64,000 nucleotides of DNA, taken from Planctomycetota bacterium (GTDB taxonomy: Bacteria > Planctomycetota > UBA1135 > GCA-002686595). A model generated the notes under the pieces. It was not told the DNA's origin, searched no databases, and saw only the letters and a program-made list of their open reading frames with translations. A program made the position numbers and the translations under genes. Position 1 is the stretch's first letter; every line of letters starts with the position of its first letter. Location of the stretch: contig JAKVCD010000009.1 in assembly GCA_022446815.1 (NCBI GenBank), positions 62,001 through 126,000 on the forward strand, in the 5' to 3' direction. Positions 35,486-44,209 of this stretch are shown piece after piece.

Positions 35486-36420
35486 GGCTGAAGCTGGATG
35501 GGGTCTGGGCTGTGGTCACCAACTGGAACGGCGGAGCGCGCAACCTCGACTGTGTGGAGAGTCTCCTCGCAGAGGGGCTCGCCCCTGAGCGCATCGTCTT
35601 CGTTGATAACGGCTCACGCGACGGCTCGCTCGAACTTGTGAAGGAGGTCTACCCGCACCTCTGCTTCGTGGAGAACGAGCAGAATGAGGGCTTCGCGCGT
35701 GGAGCATCTGTGGGCGCGGAGCGCGCGATGGAGGCCGGCTGTGAGGCCGTGTTCTTCGTGAATAACGACGTGACGCTGCTCAAGGACTGCATTGAGCCAC
35801 TCCTGGCTGTCTTCGAGGAGGAGCCACGGGTTGGGCTCGTGGGCCCGCGCGTCCTCTTCCATCGAGAGCGCTCGAGGGTCTGGAGCGCAGGCGGACGGGT
35901 CGCGTGGCGTGCGAACGTCTTGACCCTCTTGGGACATGGGAAGGACGACTCTCCCGAGTGGGAGTTGGAGCGCGAGGTGGACTTTGTCTGCGGCTGTGCG
36001 CTCTTGGTTCGGCGACAGGTTTTGGAGGAGGTCGGTGGCTTCGGAGCAGAGTGGTTCGCCTACTTCGAGGACGCCGACCTAGGGCTGCGGGCTCGGCGTG
36101 AGGGCTGGAGCTCGCGCGTCGTTGGGCGCGCAGCTTGCCTGCATGACGCCTCAGCTTCGACGGGGGGCGGTAAGAGCCCTAGGCGCAAATACATGATGGG
36201 GTTGAACTCTGTCTGGTTCTTGCGGGCCCACGGCTCGCCGGCGCGCTGGGCGAGCTTCGTGCTCTGCGATGTGCTCACTCTCCCGCTCTCGTTCCTCGCT
36301 GGCCTCTTCACGGGTCAGCTCAAGAGCGCGATCGCGAAGGCCCTGGGAATCCTCTCAGGGCTCAGCGGGCGTAGGGTGACGGCAGAGAAGATCGAGGCGG
36401 GCGCTGGCCCTCTCTGGTGA
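35482..36420 (+). CDS. Family 2 glycosyltransferase (rhamnosyltransferase-like)
   Basis: A 312-residue GT-A enzyme that moves a sugar from a nucleotide sugar. Marks: VTNWNGGARNLDCVESLL, VFVDNGSRDGSLE, NEGFARGASVG, the metal-site region FFVNNDVTLL (in place of DxD), CALLVRRQVLEEVGGF and the ED motif FAYFEDADLGLRARREGW. This pattern is that of the WbbL-like rhamnosyltransferases. The last 60 residues are hydrophobic and may sit on the membrane. It overlaps xseA by 4 bases and lies 104 bases before the flagellin gene. Confidence 0.88.
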   Translation: MRLKLDGVWAVVTNWNGGARNLDCVESLLAEGLAPERIVFVDNGSRDGSLELVKEVYPHLCFVENEQNEGFARGASVGAERAMEAGCEAVFFVNNDVTLLKDCIEPLLAVFEEEPRVGLVGPRVLFHRERSRVWSAGGRVAWRANVLTLLGHGKDDSPEWELEREVDFVCGCALLVRRQVLEEVGGFGAEWFAYFEDADLGLRARREGWSSRVVGRAACLHDASASTGGGKSPRRKYMMGLNSVWFLRAHGSPARWASFVLCDVLTLPLSFLAGLFTGQLKSAIAKALGILSGLSGRRVTAEKIEAGAGPLW

Positions 36421-36463
36421 TCAAGGCATAGGCGCTCGCCTGTCCGGAATTCCAGAATTGCTC

Positions 36464-36490
36464 TCAATTCGATGCTTCAGGAGCCGAAAA
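36464..36490 (+). promoter_or_regulatory. FliA (sigma-28)-type promoter of flagellin gene
   Basis: TCAA (36464-36467), 15 bases, then GCCGAAAA (36483-36490). The FliA consensus is TAAA-N15-GCCGATAA, so this matches 3 of 4 and 7 of 8 bases with the exact spacing. It lies 34 bases before the flagellin ATG, as expected for a late flagellar gene. Confidence 0.6.
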
Positions 36491-36524
36491 CCCTGATGGA
36501 GTCTCCTGTAGGGGCTTCAGAACT

Positions 36525-37352
36525 ATGGGAATGCGCATCAACACCAACCTGGCCTCGCTCACAGCCCAGCGAAACCTCTTCGCAGCGACACAGCGCGTGG
36601 AGGGCAGCATGGGTCGCTTGGCCTCGGGGCTCAGGATCCAGCGCGCCTCAGATGATGCCGCCGGTCTCTCTGTCTCGGAGCGTATGCGCGCTCGCACTCG
36701 CTCCTGGGAGCAGGTAGAGCGCAACATCGTTGACGGTCAAGCGCTCGGGAACATCGCTGAGGGGCTCTATGCGGGGGTCGGCGACATGGTCGCGCGCCTC
36801 CGAGAGCTGGCGATGGCTTCCAGCAATGGGACCCTTTCTGACGCAGATCGCGGATCGCTCCAGGCCGAGGTCGCTGAACTCATGACTGAGATAGACAGGG
36901 TCGCGGCTGACGCCCGCTACAACGGCGAGTCAGGGATCCCTATCGCGGATGGTTCGATCCTGCGCGTCCCGATCCAGGTCGGGATCCAGGCCGATGATTT
37001 TGTCTACGTTCGCCTGACTGGGATGGACACTACACGCCTTGGTCTAGATGGTGTCGACGTCTCAACAGCAGCTGCAGCGGAGGCCTCTCTCGCGGGGATC
37101 GACACCGCTACGCAGCGCGTCGCTCGCGCCCGCGGGAGGATCGGCGCTGACCAGCGAGTCCTCTCGAGCGCACTCTCCAATGCCAGCGTCACGAAGACGA
37201 ATCTAGAGAGCTCCACGAGCCGCATCCGAGACGTCGACGTGGCCTGGGAGACCGCTGAGCTCGTCCGTGCAAACATCCTTCAAGAGGTCTCCACCAAGGT
37301 GCTCGCTCAGGCGAACATGCAGCCTGAGCTCGCCTTGCAGCTCCTCTCCTAG
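36525..37352 (+). CDS. Flagellin (short, D0-D1 only)
   Basis: A 275-residue filament protein. The N terminus (MRINTNLASLTAQRNL, then SMGRLASGLRIQRASDDAAGLSVSERMRA) and C terminus (RIRDVDVAWETAELVRANILQEVSTKVLAQAN) are the paired D0/D1 helices that pack the filament core. Between them only about 60 residues remain, so the outer D2/D3 domains are almost absent, among the shortest flagellins. It is monocistronic, under its own FliA-type promoter, with no other flagellar gene nearby. ATG at 36525 or 36531 both fit. AGGGGC upstream is a weak ribosome site. Confidence 0.93.
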   Translation: MGMRINTNLASLTAQRNLFAATQRVEGSMGRLASGLRIQRASDDAAGLSVSERMRARTRSWEQVERNIVDGQALGNIAEGLYAGVGDMVARLRELAMASSNGTLSDADRGSLQAEVAELMTEIDRVAADARYNGESGIPIADGSILRVPIQVGIQADDFVYVRLTGMDTTRLGLDGVDVSTAAAAEASLAGIDTATQRVARARGRIGADQRVLSSALSNASVTKTNLESSTSRIRDVDVAWETAELVRANILQEVSTKVLAQANMQPELALQLLS

Positions 37353-37371
37353 CTGAAAGGCGCTTGCGATG

Positions 37372-37393
37372 AGCACCCCCTGGAGGGGATGCT
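37372..37393 (+). terminator. Hairpin after flagellin gene
   Basis: AGCACCCC-CTGGA-GGGGATGCT, an 8-pair stem with one bulged A, 19 bases after the flagellin stop. There is no T-run behind it; it may stabilise the flagellin mRNA or end it weakly. Confidence 0.4.
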
Positions 37394-37424
37394 GTCCTGA
37401 GTCAGCCAACCCTGATCCCTAGCT

Positions 37425-37964
37425 ATGACAGATTTCAACTCCAGCGCGCGTGACAACTACTCTGTTCAGGATTACTCACCCCGCGAATTGATCGAGGGCG
37501 TAGAGCTCATCGAGCTCCGCCGCTTTAACGACGACGGGGGCTCTATGACAGAGCTCGGCCGCCTAGACAGTGGGATGCATCAGGGCGTAGAGGGCTTCGA
37601 GGCCAAGCAGATGAACTACTCGGTCCTCGAGCCGAACGCGATCAAGGCCTTCCACCTGCACACGCGCCAGACGGACGTCTGGTATGTGCCGCCTAGTGAC
37701 AAGATCCTCCTAGTGCTCGCTGATGTGCGCGAGGGGTCAAAGACCGAGGGGCAGGTCATGCGCATTGTCCTCGGTGATGGCAACTCCAGGCTCGTGCGGA
37801 TCCCTCCTGGGGTCGCGCACGGCTGCAAGAACCTCCGGCCTGTCGACCCCGGGGCGATCATCTACTTCGTGGACGTCCAGTTCTCGGTGGGCGAAGAGTG
37901 TGACGAGGGCAGGCTGCCCTGGGATCACTTCGGGACTGAGGTCTGGGAGGTCGAGAGAGGTTAA
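37425..37964 (+). CDS. RmlC-like cupin (dTDP-4-dehydrorhamnose 3,5-epimerase-related)
   Basis: A 179-residue single-domain cupin. Features: NYSVLEPNAIKAFHLHTRQTDVWYV carries the His and Asp-pair region of RmlC-type epimerases, and RIPPGVAHGCKNL is the second cupin motif. Sequence is divergent from true RmlC, and the usual full set of rml genes is absent, so a sugar-nucleotide epimerase role is likely but not proven. The TAA overlaps the nadA stop within TTAA. Confidence 0.75.
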   Translation: MTDFNSSARDNYSVQDYSPRELIEGVELIELRRFNDDGGSMTELGRLDSGMHQGVEGFEAKQMNYSVLEPNAIKAFHLHTRQTDVWYVPPSDKILLVLADVREGSKTEGQVMRIVLGDGNSRLVRIPPGVAHGCKNLRPVDPGAIIYFVDVQFSVGEECDEGRLPWDHFGTEVWEVERG

Positions 37965-39295
37965 GCCCCCGCGGGCTCAGTGATCTCGATCATGCGCTCA
38001 AGGGCCTTGCGCGCGTGAGTGACGAGCTCGGCGCGCTCATCGGGCTCGAGGCGATCTCGCTCTCCAGTGAGCTCGTTGACCGAGTCTCCAGCCATCACGC
38101 GGTTGGCGTCAGGCGCCTGACCCTTGCGGAGCAGGTCGAGCATTCCAGCTAAGTGGGGAGGGTCGTTACGGCTCATCGTGGCGCAGCCGCAGCCAGAGGT
38201 CCCGAAGCCTGGGTCCGGGATGTCAGCGAGGTGCATGACCTCGACGCCGCGCTGCTTGCCTAGCTCCCGCGCGTTCGTGACGAAGTGGCCCTCGGTCCCG
38301 ATCACGAGCTTGGAGCCCGGGCTGGCCTCCTCGACGGCCTTCCAAAGGTAGGCCGTGCTGCCCGAACCGTCGGCCGCCTCCACCACCTCGAGCTTGGACT
38401 CGGGATGGACGAGGACCGTCCAGTCGCGCTCTTGCCACCAGCGCACGTGCCCCTCGGTGAAGACCGTGTGCACTCCGCAGTAAGAGCCCCAGAGGATCAT
38501 TTCGGCAGCATCGAGGGCGGCGAGGCCTCCTTCGACGTGAGCGTCGTCGACAGGGAAGGCGCCGCGAGTCTCTTCGGCTGAGGCGAGGCGCACGACCTTG
38601 GAGAGGTCCATACCGAGGCGAGCTGCTGTGTTACGGCCGAGGTGCTCGTCGGGGACGAAGAGGACCTTCTGGCCGTTTCGGCGCGCCCACTCCACGACCT
38701 TGTGTGCGTTGCTGCTCGTGCACACCGCGCCGCCTGTCTTCCCCGCGAGCGCCTTCAAGCGACCGGAGGTGTTCATGTAGGAGACGCAGACGAGGTCGTC
38801 TCCGTATCGCTCGATGAGCTGCTCTGCGACAGGGAGGACCATGAAGTCCTTAGCGAGCATCTCCATCGTGCAGCCAGCCTTCGGGTTCGTAATCCATACG
38901 TCCTGGTCCTCGTTCGCTAGCAGAGCGATCGATTCGGCCATGAAGTGGACTGCGGACTCCACGATTACGCGTTTCTCTGGCTGGCGCGAGGCCTGTACCG
39001 CGAGGGCGTAGCTGTCGGCGATCGCGCCACCGTACCGCTCGACGAGCTTCACGATCTCGCCGCCCATGTAGAAGTGGGCTAGGAGCAGGAGCGAGTCGCC
39101 AAAGTGGTCTTGGGCGGGGCGCACGTAGCTGTCGAGCCAAGGCAGGACAGTTCCAGGCAAACGGTCCGGGAGCGCGAGGAACTCCTCGGCGTAGGGTTTA
39201 AACTCCTCTGAGTACCAGTCGAGGGGGAGGTCTGTCTGGCACAGGGGCAGCTCGGGGCGCAGCGCGAGGCCGCTAGGCGTAGGGCTCGTGTTCAT
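37961..39295 (-). CDS. nadA: Quinolinate synthase
   Basis: About 444 residues, the long bacterial form. It condenses iminoaspartate with dihydroxyacetone phosphate to quinolinate for NAD and carries a 4Fe-4S cluster. Marks: LAHFYMGGEIVKL, VHFMAESIALLA, WITNPKAGCTMEMLAKDF (first Cys), GSYCGVHTVFTEGHV (second Cys) and TSGCGCATMSRNDP (third). Two adjacent ATG codons (39295 and 39298) are possible starts. nadB and nadC are not in the window. Confidence 0.93.
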   Translation of the reverse strand: MNTSPTPSGLALRPELPLCQTDLPLDWYSEEFKPYAEEFLALPDRLPGTVLPWLDSYVRPAQDHFGDSLLLLAHFYMGGEIVKLVERYGGAIADSYALAVQASRQPEKRVIVESAVHFMAESIALLANEDQDVWITNPKAGCTMEMLAKDFMVLPVAEQLIERYGDDLVCVSYMNTSGRLKALAGKTGGAVCTSSNAHKVVEWARRNGQKVLFVPDEHLGRNTAARLGMDLSKVVRLASAEETRGAFPVDDAHVEGGLAALDAAEMILWGSYCGVHTVFTEGHVRWWQERDWTVLVHPESKLEVVEAADGSGSTAYLWKAVEEASPGSKLVIGTEGHFVTNARELGKQRGVEVMHLADIPDPGFGTSGCGCATMSRNDPPHLAGMLDLLRKGQAPDANRVMAGDSVNELTGERDRLEPDERAELVTHARKALERMIEITEPAGA

Positions 39296-39298
39296 CAT

Positions 39299-39615
39299 CT
39301 CCTCTTCAGCAGCCGCACAGGATAGCCGCTCGCGTCCAGAATGGGCTCACTCAGCTCAAAGAGAGGCGCCATCTAGATTTTTCCAGATCGCGCTCCCAAA
39401 TCGGGCGGCTGATGTAAGGTCGAATTATGGGGGTCAGTCGCAGGGGCTGACTCCGCTCAGCTCCGGCTGGGTCTCTCTCAAAAGCTAGGAGCTCAGAGCG
39501 CCGCGTCACAACCCGAACTGGGAATGGCGTGAAGGAGATGGCAGCCGAGAGGCTCGCGGCCCACGCCAGGGCCGATTGGACAGAGTAGGGCAGGGATTAC
39601 CTGCCCATAGAACGC
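39299..39615. other. Divergent intergenic region nadA / GGCT-like gene
   Basis: No gene is seen. It holds an inverted repeat GGGGTCAG (39430-39437) with CTGACTCC (39447-39454), 8 pairs including one G-U, 160 bases upstream of the plus-strand gene, and a locally AT-richer patch around 39370-39430. I found no clear promoter pair and no known riboswitch consensus. Confidence 0.3.
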
Positions 39616-40011
39616 ATGACTGACGCGATCACAACGGGCCAAGCGAGCGACCAGGTGCTGGTCTTCGTCTATGGACGAATGAAGCAAGGCGGAGCAAATC
39701 ACGCGGTCCTGGCGCAGTCAAAGTTCATCGGAGGCGCTGTGACAGCTCCTCTCTACACGCTCGTTGATCTCGGGGGGTTGCCTGGGCTCAAGAAGGATGG
39801 CCAACGCGCTATCCATGGGGAGCTCTACGCAGTGGACCCTCAGACTCTCGCCAATATCGACGAGCTCGAAGATCACCCTGACACCTTCCGCCGGGACACC
39901 CTGACCTTAGAAGACGGCCGTGAGGTCGTCGGGTACGTCCTGCCCGCATCACAGGCGGCAGGCTTTCCTCACATGAATGAGGTCGTCTGGGGCGAGGTGC
40001 TCGCGAGCTGA
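39616..40011 (+). CDS. Gamma-glutamylcyclotransferase-like protein
   Basis: A 131-residue member of the GGCT/AIG2 fold. The substrate-binding loop is VFVYGRMKQGGANH (usually YGTLxxGxxN) and the likely catalytic Glu is in NIDELEDHPDTFRR. Members release 5-oxoproline from gamma-glutamyl amines or peptides. The loop deviates from consensus (Arg in place of Thr), so activity is uncertain. It stands alone on its strand. Confidence 0.82.
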   Translation: MTDAITTGQASDQVLVFVYGRMKQGGANHAVLAQSKFIGGAVTAPLYTLVDLGGLPGLKKDGQRAIHGELYAVDPQTLANIDELEDHPDTFRRDTLTLEDGREVVGYVLPASQAAGFPHMNEVVWGEVLAS

Positions 40012-40102
40012 GCGTGCCTCTCTCTCTAGCTTGAGTAGGGTGAGGCGAGGCTTTGCTATCAAGCCGTTGTATGGATGACTTGCCTGACATAGAAGGCACC
40101 CC

Positions 40103-40537
40103 ATGAACGTCTTCCTCGCTAGCTTCTCCCTGGCCCTCCAAGAGGCTGCGGATGAGTGGGCAGGCATAGAGCTCTATCACGCAGAGATTGTGAAGTACCT
40201 CTCGCTTGGAGGGGTGGTGGCCCTCATCGCGACATTCTTCGGGGTCTTCGGCGTCTCCGCTGAATGTCGTAAAGGCGTCTGGCTCGCCTCTCAGATCGGA
40301 GCCGTCCTCGTCGCTGCGCTAGCGCTATGGGTCGGACTCTTTTTGGGAGTCCATATGGGCTACGGAGAGTGGCAGGGCTCCCCAGGGGCGGGAGACATGG
40401 CCTACGCAGACGGGGCGAAGCTCGTGGGCTCCTTGATATTTGGTTGGATGCCCTCAGGATTCCTCGCCCTCTTACTCTGGTCTCTCTTGACCGTCTGTAA
40501 GAAGGTCTTCGGGCGCAAACCCGAGCCGATCTCTTAG
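40103..40537 (+). CDS. Small membrane protein, function unknown
   Basis: A 144-residue protein with three hydrophobic helices: YLSLGGVVALIATFFGVFGV, IGAVLVAALALWVGLFLGV and LIFGWMPSGFLALLLWSLLTV. The N terminus is not a cleavable signal. No family recognised. The TAG overlaps the stop of the convergent pruA gene within TTAG. Confidence 0.65.
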   Translation: MNVFLASFSLALQEAADEWAGIELYHAEIVKYLSLGGVVALIATFFGVFGVSAECRKGVWLASQIGAVLVAALALWVGLFLGVHMGYGEWQGSPGAGDMAYADGAKLVGSLIFGWMPSGFLALLLWSLLTVCKKVFGRKPEPIS

Positions 40538-42165
40538 TTCTGTCCGAGGAAGGGGTAGCGCCAGTCGGTCGGCGGGACGAAGGTCTCTTTGATCGTGCGC
40601 TGTGAGGACCAGCGCAACAGGTTGAGAAGTGACCCCGCCTTGTCATTGGTGCCAGAGGCTCGACTCCCTCCGAAGGGCTGCTGCCCGACGACAGCGCCTG
40701 TGGGCTTGTCGTTGATGTAGAAGTTGCCAGCGGCGTATCGCAGCGCCTCGTTGGCGCGGCGCGCAGCCTGACGATCGCTCGCGAAGATGGCACCTGTGAG
40801 GGCGTAGTCGGAGCCGGTGGCGCAGAGCTCAAGCGCGCCCTCGACGTCCGCGTCGTCGTAGACGTGGACAGAGAGCAGAGGTCCGAAGAACTCGGTGCGC
40901 ATCAGGTCGTGCTTGGGGTCGGCGACCTCGACCACCGTGGGGCTGACAAACCAGCCCTTGGAGTCGTCGCACTCGCCGCCGATGACGACCTCTGCGTCTG
41001 CAGAGGCGTGAGCAGAGTCGATCGCTCCTTTGAGCTTGGCGAAGGCCTTGGCGTCGATGAGCGCGCCCATGAAGTTAGAGAAGTCCTGGACGTCTCCCAT
41101 ACGGACCTGAGCGAGCTCCTCGGCCAGGATCTCTTTCACCTCCGGCCAGATGCTCTTCGGGACGTACGCGCGACTCGCTGCTGAGCACTTCTGTCCTTGG
41201 AACTCGAAGGCGCCGCGAAGGAGCGCGATCGCGAGCGGGCGCACCTCGGCAGAGGGGTCAGCGAAGACGAAGTCCTTGCCGCCGGTCTCACCCACGAGGC
41301 GCGGGTACTGGTTGTAGTTGGCGATGTTTGAGCCGATGGTGCTCCAGATGGAGCGGAAGACCTCGGTCGAGCCAGTGAAGTGAACGCCGGCGAGGCGAGG
41401 GTCTGCGAGGACCGGGTCGCCGACAGCTGCGCCGGAGCCAGGCACGAAGTTGACCACGCCTGCAGGCAGGCCGGCCTCCATCAGCAGCTGCATCAGCCGC
41501 CAGTTGGAGAGGACCGAGGTGGAGGCTGGCTTCCAGAGCGCGGTGTTCCCGAGGAGGGCCGGAGCGGTGGGGAGGTTGCCTGCGATGGAGGTGAAGTTGA
41601 AGGGAGTGATCGCGAAGACGAAACCATCTAAGGGGCGGTGCTCCAATCGGTTCCAGCAGCCGGGCGCAGAGATGGGCTGGCTCTCATACATCTCCTGGAG
41701 GAAGCGGACGTTGAAGCGCCAGAAGTCGATCAGCTCACAGGCTGCGTCGATCTCTGCTTGGTGGCAGGTCTTCGACTGGTTGAGCATGGTGGCCGCGTTC
41801 ACGCGATCACGCCATGTCGTCTCGAGCAGCTCTGCGGCGCGCAGGAACACGGCGGCTCGATCTTCCCAGGGCAGCGCGGCCCAGTCAGCTCTCGCACTCT
41901 CAGCGGCTTCGATGGCTGCGGCGACTTCCTTGGGGCCAGCCTTATGGAAGACTCCGAGGACATGGCCGTGGTCATGCGGCATGACCATCTCGGCGGTGTC
42001 TCCTGTGCGAACCTCTTCCCCGCCGATGACGAGCGGGACCTCGACCTGCTCTGCTGCCGCCTCCTTGAGGGCGGCCTGCAGGGAGGCGCGCTCAGGGCTG
42101 TTGGGGACGAAGTCTGTGACCGGTTCGTTCTTGGGCTCGGGGACCTGGAAGACGCCGTGGGTCAT
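40534..42165 (-). CDS. pruA: 1-pyrroline-5-carboxylate dehydrogenase
   Basis: A 543-residue aldehyde dehydrogenase that oxidises P5C (glutamate semialdehyde) to glutamate in proline breakdown. Full length for the monofunctional P5CDH (RocA/ALDH4-like) class. Marks: AITPFNFTSIAGNLPTAPAL, VHFTGSTEVFRSIW for NAD binding, catalytic Glu in LVGETGGKDFVF and Cys in FQGQKCSAASRAYVP; the C-terminal oligomerisation flap ends QPFGGSRASGTNDKAG. The proline dehydrogenase gene is not in the window. Confidence 0.93.
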   Translation of the reverse strand: MTHGVFQVPEPKNEPVTDFVPNSPERASLQAALKEAAAEQVEVPLVIGGEEVRTGDTAEMVMPHDHGHVLGVFHKAGPKEVAAAIEAAESARADWAALPWEDRAAVFLRAAELLETTWRDRVNAATMLNQSKTCHQAEIDAACELIDFWRFNVRFLQEMYESQPISAPGCWNRLEHRPLDGFVFAITPFNFTSIAGNLPTAPALLGNTALWKPASTSVLSNWRLMQLLMEAGLPAGVVNFVPGSGAAVGDPVLADPRLAGVHFTGSTEVFRSIWSTIGSNIANYNQYPRLVGETGGKDFVFADPSAEVRPLAIALLRGAFEFQGQKCSAASRAYVPKSIWPEVKEILAEELAQVRMGDVQDFSNFMGALIDAKAFAKLKGAIDSAHASADAEVVIGGECDDSKGWFVSPTVVEVADPKHDLMRTEFFGPLLSVHVYDDADVEGALELCATGSDYALTGAIFASDRQAARRANEALRYAAGNFYINDKPTGAVVGQQPFGGSRASGTNDKAGSLLNLLRWSSQRTIKETFVPPTDWRYPFLGQN

Positions 42166-42335
42166 CGCTGGATTCCTGTTTCTTATGTGGGTTTGTCGGT
42201 GCGGTGGGGCCCGCTAGTGGGTCGGGGCGGACATCCTACAGAAGGGAGGGCAGACAGCCGAGCCCTTGCCTGTAGACTCATCTCCTCGGCCCTCGCAGGC
42301 TGCAGTGACCGCTTCACTCCTACCTCCACTCATTC

Positions 42336-43070
42336 ATGATCAAGATCCGCACCTCCCTCCCTTACGCCGTCGCCCTCTCCTGCATCCTCTCAAGCAGCTG
42401 TAGCGTCAGACTCGGGGTAGAGGTTGAGGAGGAACACTCCCACTGGGAAGAGGAGCACGGGCACTGGGAAGAGGAGCACGGGCATGAAGATGAGCTTGAA
42501 GAGGATCACAGCGCTGAGTGGAAGTTCCGTCTCGCGGAGCTCGAGGCCGAGTCCTCTATCCTCGAAGCGGAGATCGGCCTCCGAGAGGCGGAAGCAGAGC
42601 TCATGCAGGCGGCGAAGGCTTTGGAAGTCTTCGTGGAGGGGGCAGCGCCGGACAAGCTCCGTGAGGCTGAGCTAGATGTAGAGCGCTCGAAGGTGGGACT
42701 GGACGAGCAGCGTGCGACTCTAGCGCAGCTGGAGTCAGACTATTCACGCTATGGAAACGATGAGCTCGCAAAGCAGACTGCAGACATCGTCCTCAACCGC
42801 CACCGCGCCCGCGTCCGCTTTGAAGAGGTGGAGCTGCAGCTGGCTGAGCGCGCCCTAGAGCGAATGCGAGAGGTCGAGCTCCCTATGGAGCGCGCGGGGC
42901 TTGAGGCCGCGCTTGAGAGCGCAGAGGCCGCAGTGGATGGGGCGCACATGGCATTGGAGGTCGCTCACCTCCAACGCGATTTAGACATGCGTGAGGCAGA
43001 GGAAGAGTTCGAGCAAGAACACGACGAGGAACACGGGCATGATGATGAGGAAGAGGGGGGTCACGAGTGA
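42336..43070 (+). CDS. His-rich coiled-coil lipoprotein (metal-binding candidate)
   Basis: A 244-residue protein with lipobox LSSSC (Cys near residue 22). Directly after it comes a His/Glu stretch with three EEHxHWEEE/EEHGHE-type units, and the C terminus repeats the theme (EHDEEHGHDDEEEGGHE). Between them some 160 residues are a near-continuous acidic coiled coil (LAELEAESSILEAEIGLREAEAEL, LEAALESAEAAVDGAHMALEV), in shape like the hairpin of membrane-fusion or TolC-associated proteins. The His clusters could bind Zn, Ni or Cu. It heads the ebo-like operon and its stop overlaps the next start (GTGA). No family recognised. Confidence 0.75.
   Translation: MIKIRTSLPYAVALSCILSSSCSVRLGVEVEEEHSHWEEEHGHWEEEHGHEDELEEDHSAEWKFRLAELEAESSILEAEIGLREAEAELMQAAKALEVFVEGAAPDKLREAELDVERSKVGLDEQRATLAQLESDYSRYGNDELAKQTADIVLNRHRARVRFEEVELQLAERALERMREVELPMERAGLEAALESAEAAVDGAHMALEVAHLQRDLDMREAEEEFEQEHDEEHGHDDEEEGGHE
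42441..42482. repeat. Two exact 21-base tandem repeats coding for the His-rich motif
   Basis: CACTGGGAAGAGGAGCACGG G is present twice in direct contact, encoding HWEEEHG units, with a diverged third copy just upstream (42426-42440). Copy number may vary between strains. Confidence 0.85.
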
Positions 43071-44209
43071 TCGGAGCCTTGCTCCTTTGCGTGGGCGCGC
43101 TCGCGCCTGCTCAAGACTCTGAACCCCGTGAGCTCGGGCGGGAAGAGGCGCGCGTGGCCTTGGACCGCGCGCTGAGTTGGATCGTCGGAGCACAGAATGA
43201 AGACGGCTCTTGGGGGTTGCCGCTGCCTTGTCATGGGCAAGACGATGGCTTCGCCTATTTCGCCTACCACGGATACAGGGAGGGCGCTCACGGCGTCGTG
43301 CTGCGCGCTCTGCTGCTCTCTCCAGAGACGCCCGAGCGTCGAGAGGCCTTAGAGCGCGGGCTCCGCTGGGCCCTAGAGAAGGAGATCACTCCGCGGGCAG
43401 ATGACTGGGACGTGGACGGCACCTGGGGAGTGGTCTACTCATTCGACGCGATCACTCACGCCGCGATGGATCCCCGCTTCGCTGAGGACAGCTGGCAGGA
43501 GGCCTTCCGTGACCGCGCTGGGGAGCTGCTGGTGGAGCTCAAGCGTCGCCAGACCCTCGAGGGTGGTTGGGCTTACTACGACGACCCTCCATTTACGGAG
43601 AAGCCTACTTGGGCCACGAGCTTTACGACTGCGCTCCTCTTGCCCGCGCTGCGACACGCGAAGGAAGACCTCGGCTGGCCTGTCCCAGAGGGGATGCTAG
43701 AGCGCGCAGTCACTGCGGTCAGGCGCTGCGCTCTCCCGAACGGCGCCTACACGTACAACGTCTCGGCCTGGCCTGAGGGCTACGGGCTGGAGGACATAGA
43801 CCAGCCGGCAGGCAGCCTCTGCCGGATCCAGGTCTGCAACTGGGCGCTGGCGCGCTGCGGGGTCGGTTGGGTGACGCAGGAGAAGCTCGGCGAGGGCTTG
43901 GACTGGCTCTTCCGCCTCCACACTTGGTTGGACATGGCGCGGCTTGAACCCATCCCACACCACAAGTACTACGCGAACTCTGGCTACTTTTATTTCTTCG
44001 GGCACGCGTACGCGGCCGAGGTGATCGAGCTCCTGCCTGCCTCGGAGCGAGAGAGCTGGCATCGCAAGTTACGTGCTGAAGTCATCAAGCTTCAGGCTGA
44101 GGACGGGTCTACAAGCGATTTCTTGAGCGGGCATTACCTAGAGGCGAGCAGCACGGCCTACATGGCTTGGGTGCTCGCGAGGGGCCTGCAAGAGGTCGCT
44201 GGCTCGTGA
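43067..44209 (+). CDS. Secreted alpha/alpha-barrel protein (prenyltransferase/squalene-cyclase-like fold)
   Basis: A 380-residue protein with GTG start overlapping the previous TGA. A signal peptide (MIGALLLCVGALAPAQ) leads into repeats of the terpenoid-cyclase toroid type: QNEDGSWGLPLP, LEGGWAYYDDPPF, CALPNGAYTYNV and LQAEDGSTSDFLSGHY. The DxDD acid motif of squalene cyclases is not seen (DDWDVDGTWG is the nearest), so it is probably a non-cyclase relative; export also argues against a soluble-terpene cyclase in the cytoplasm. It sits between the His-rich lipoprotein and the EboA-like gene, both joined by GTGA. Confidence 0.78.
   Translation: MIGALLLCVGALAPAQDSEPRELGREEARVALDRALSWIVGAQNEDGSWGLPLPCHGQDDGFAYFAYHGYREGAHGVVLRALLLSPETPERREALERGLRWALEKEITPRADDWDVDGTWGVVYSFDAITHAAMDPRFAEDSWQEAFRDRAGELLVELKRRQTLEGGWAYYDDPPFTEKPTWATSFTTALLLPALRHAKEDLGWPVPEGMLERAVTAVRRCALPNGAYTYNVSAWPEGYGLEDIDQPAGSLCRIQVCNWALARCGVGWVTQEKLGEGLDWLFRLHTWLDMARLEPIPHHKYYANSGYFYFFGHAYAAEVIELLPASERESWHRKLRAEVIKLQAEDGSTSDFLSGHYLEASSTAYMAWVLARGLQEVAGS

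Noticed and set aside
36421-36470. Sigma-54 promoter for flagellin
   Set aside because: GG and GC elements in CCGGAATTCCAGAATTGC are 12 bases apart and not 10; the FliA-type site downstream fits better.
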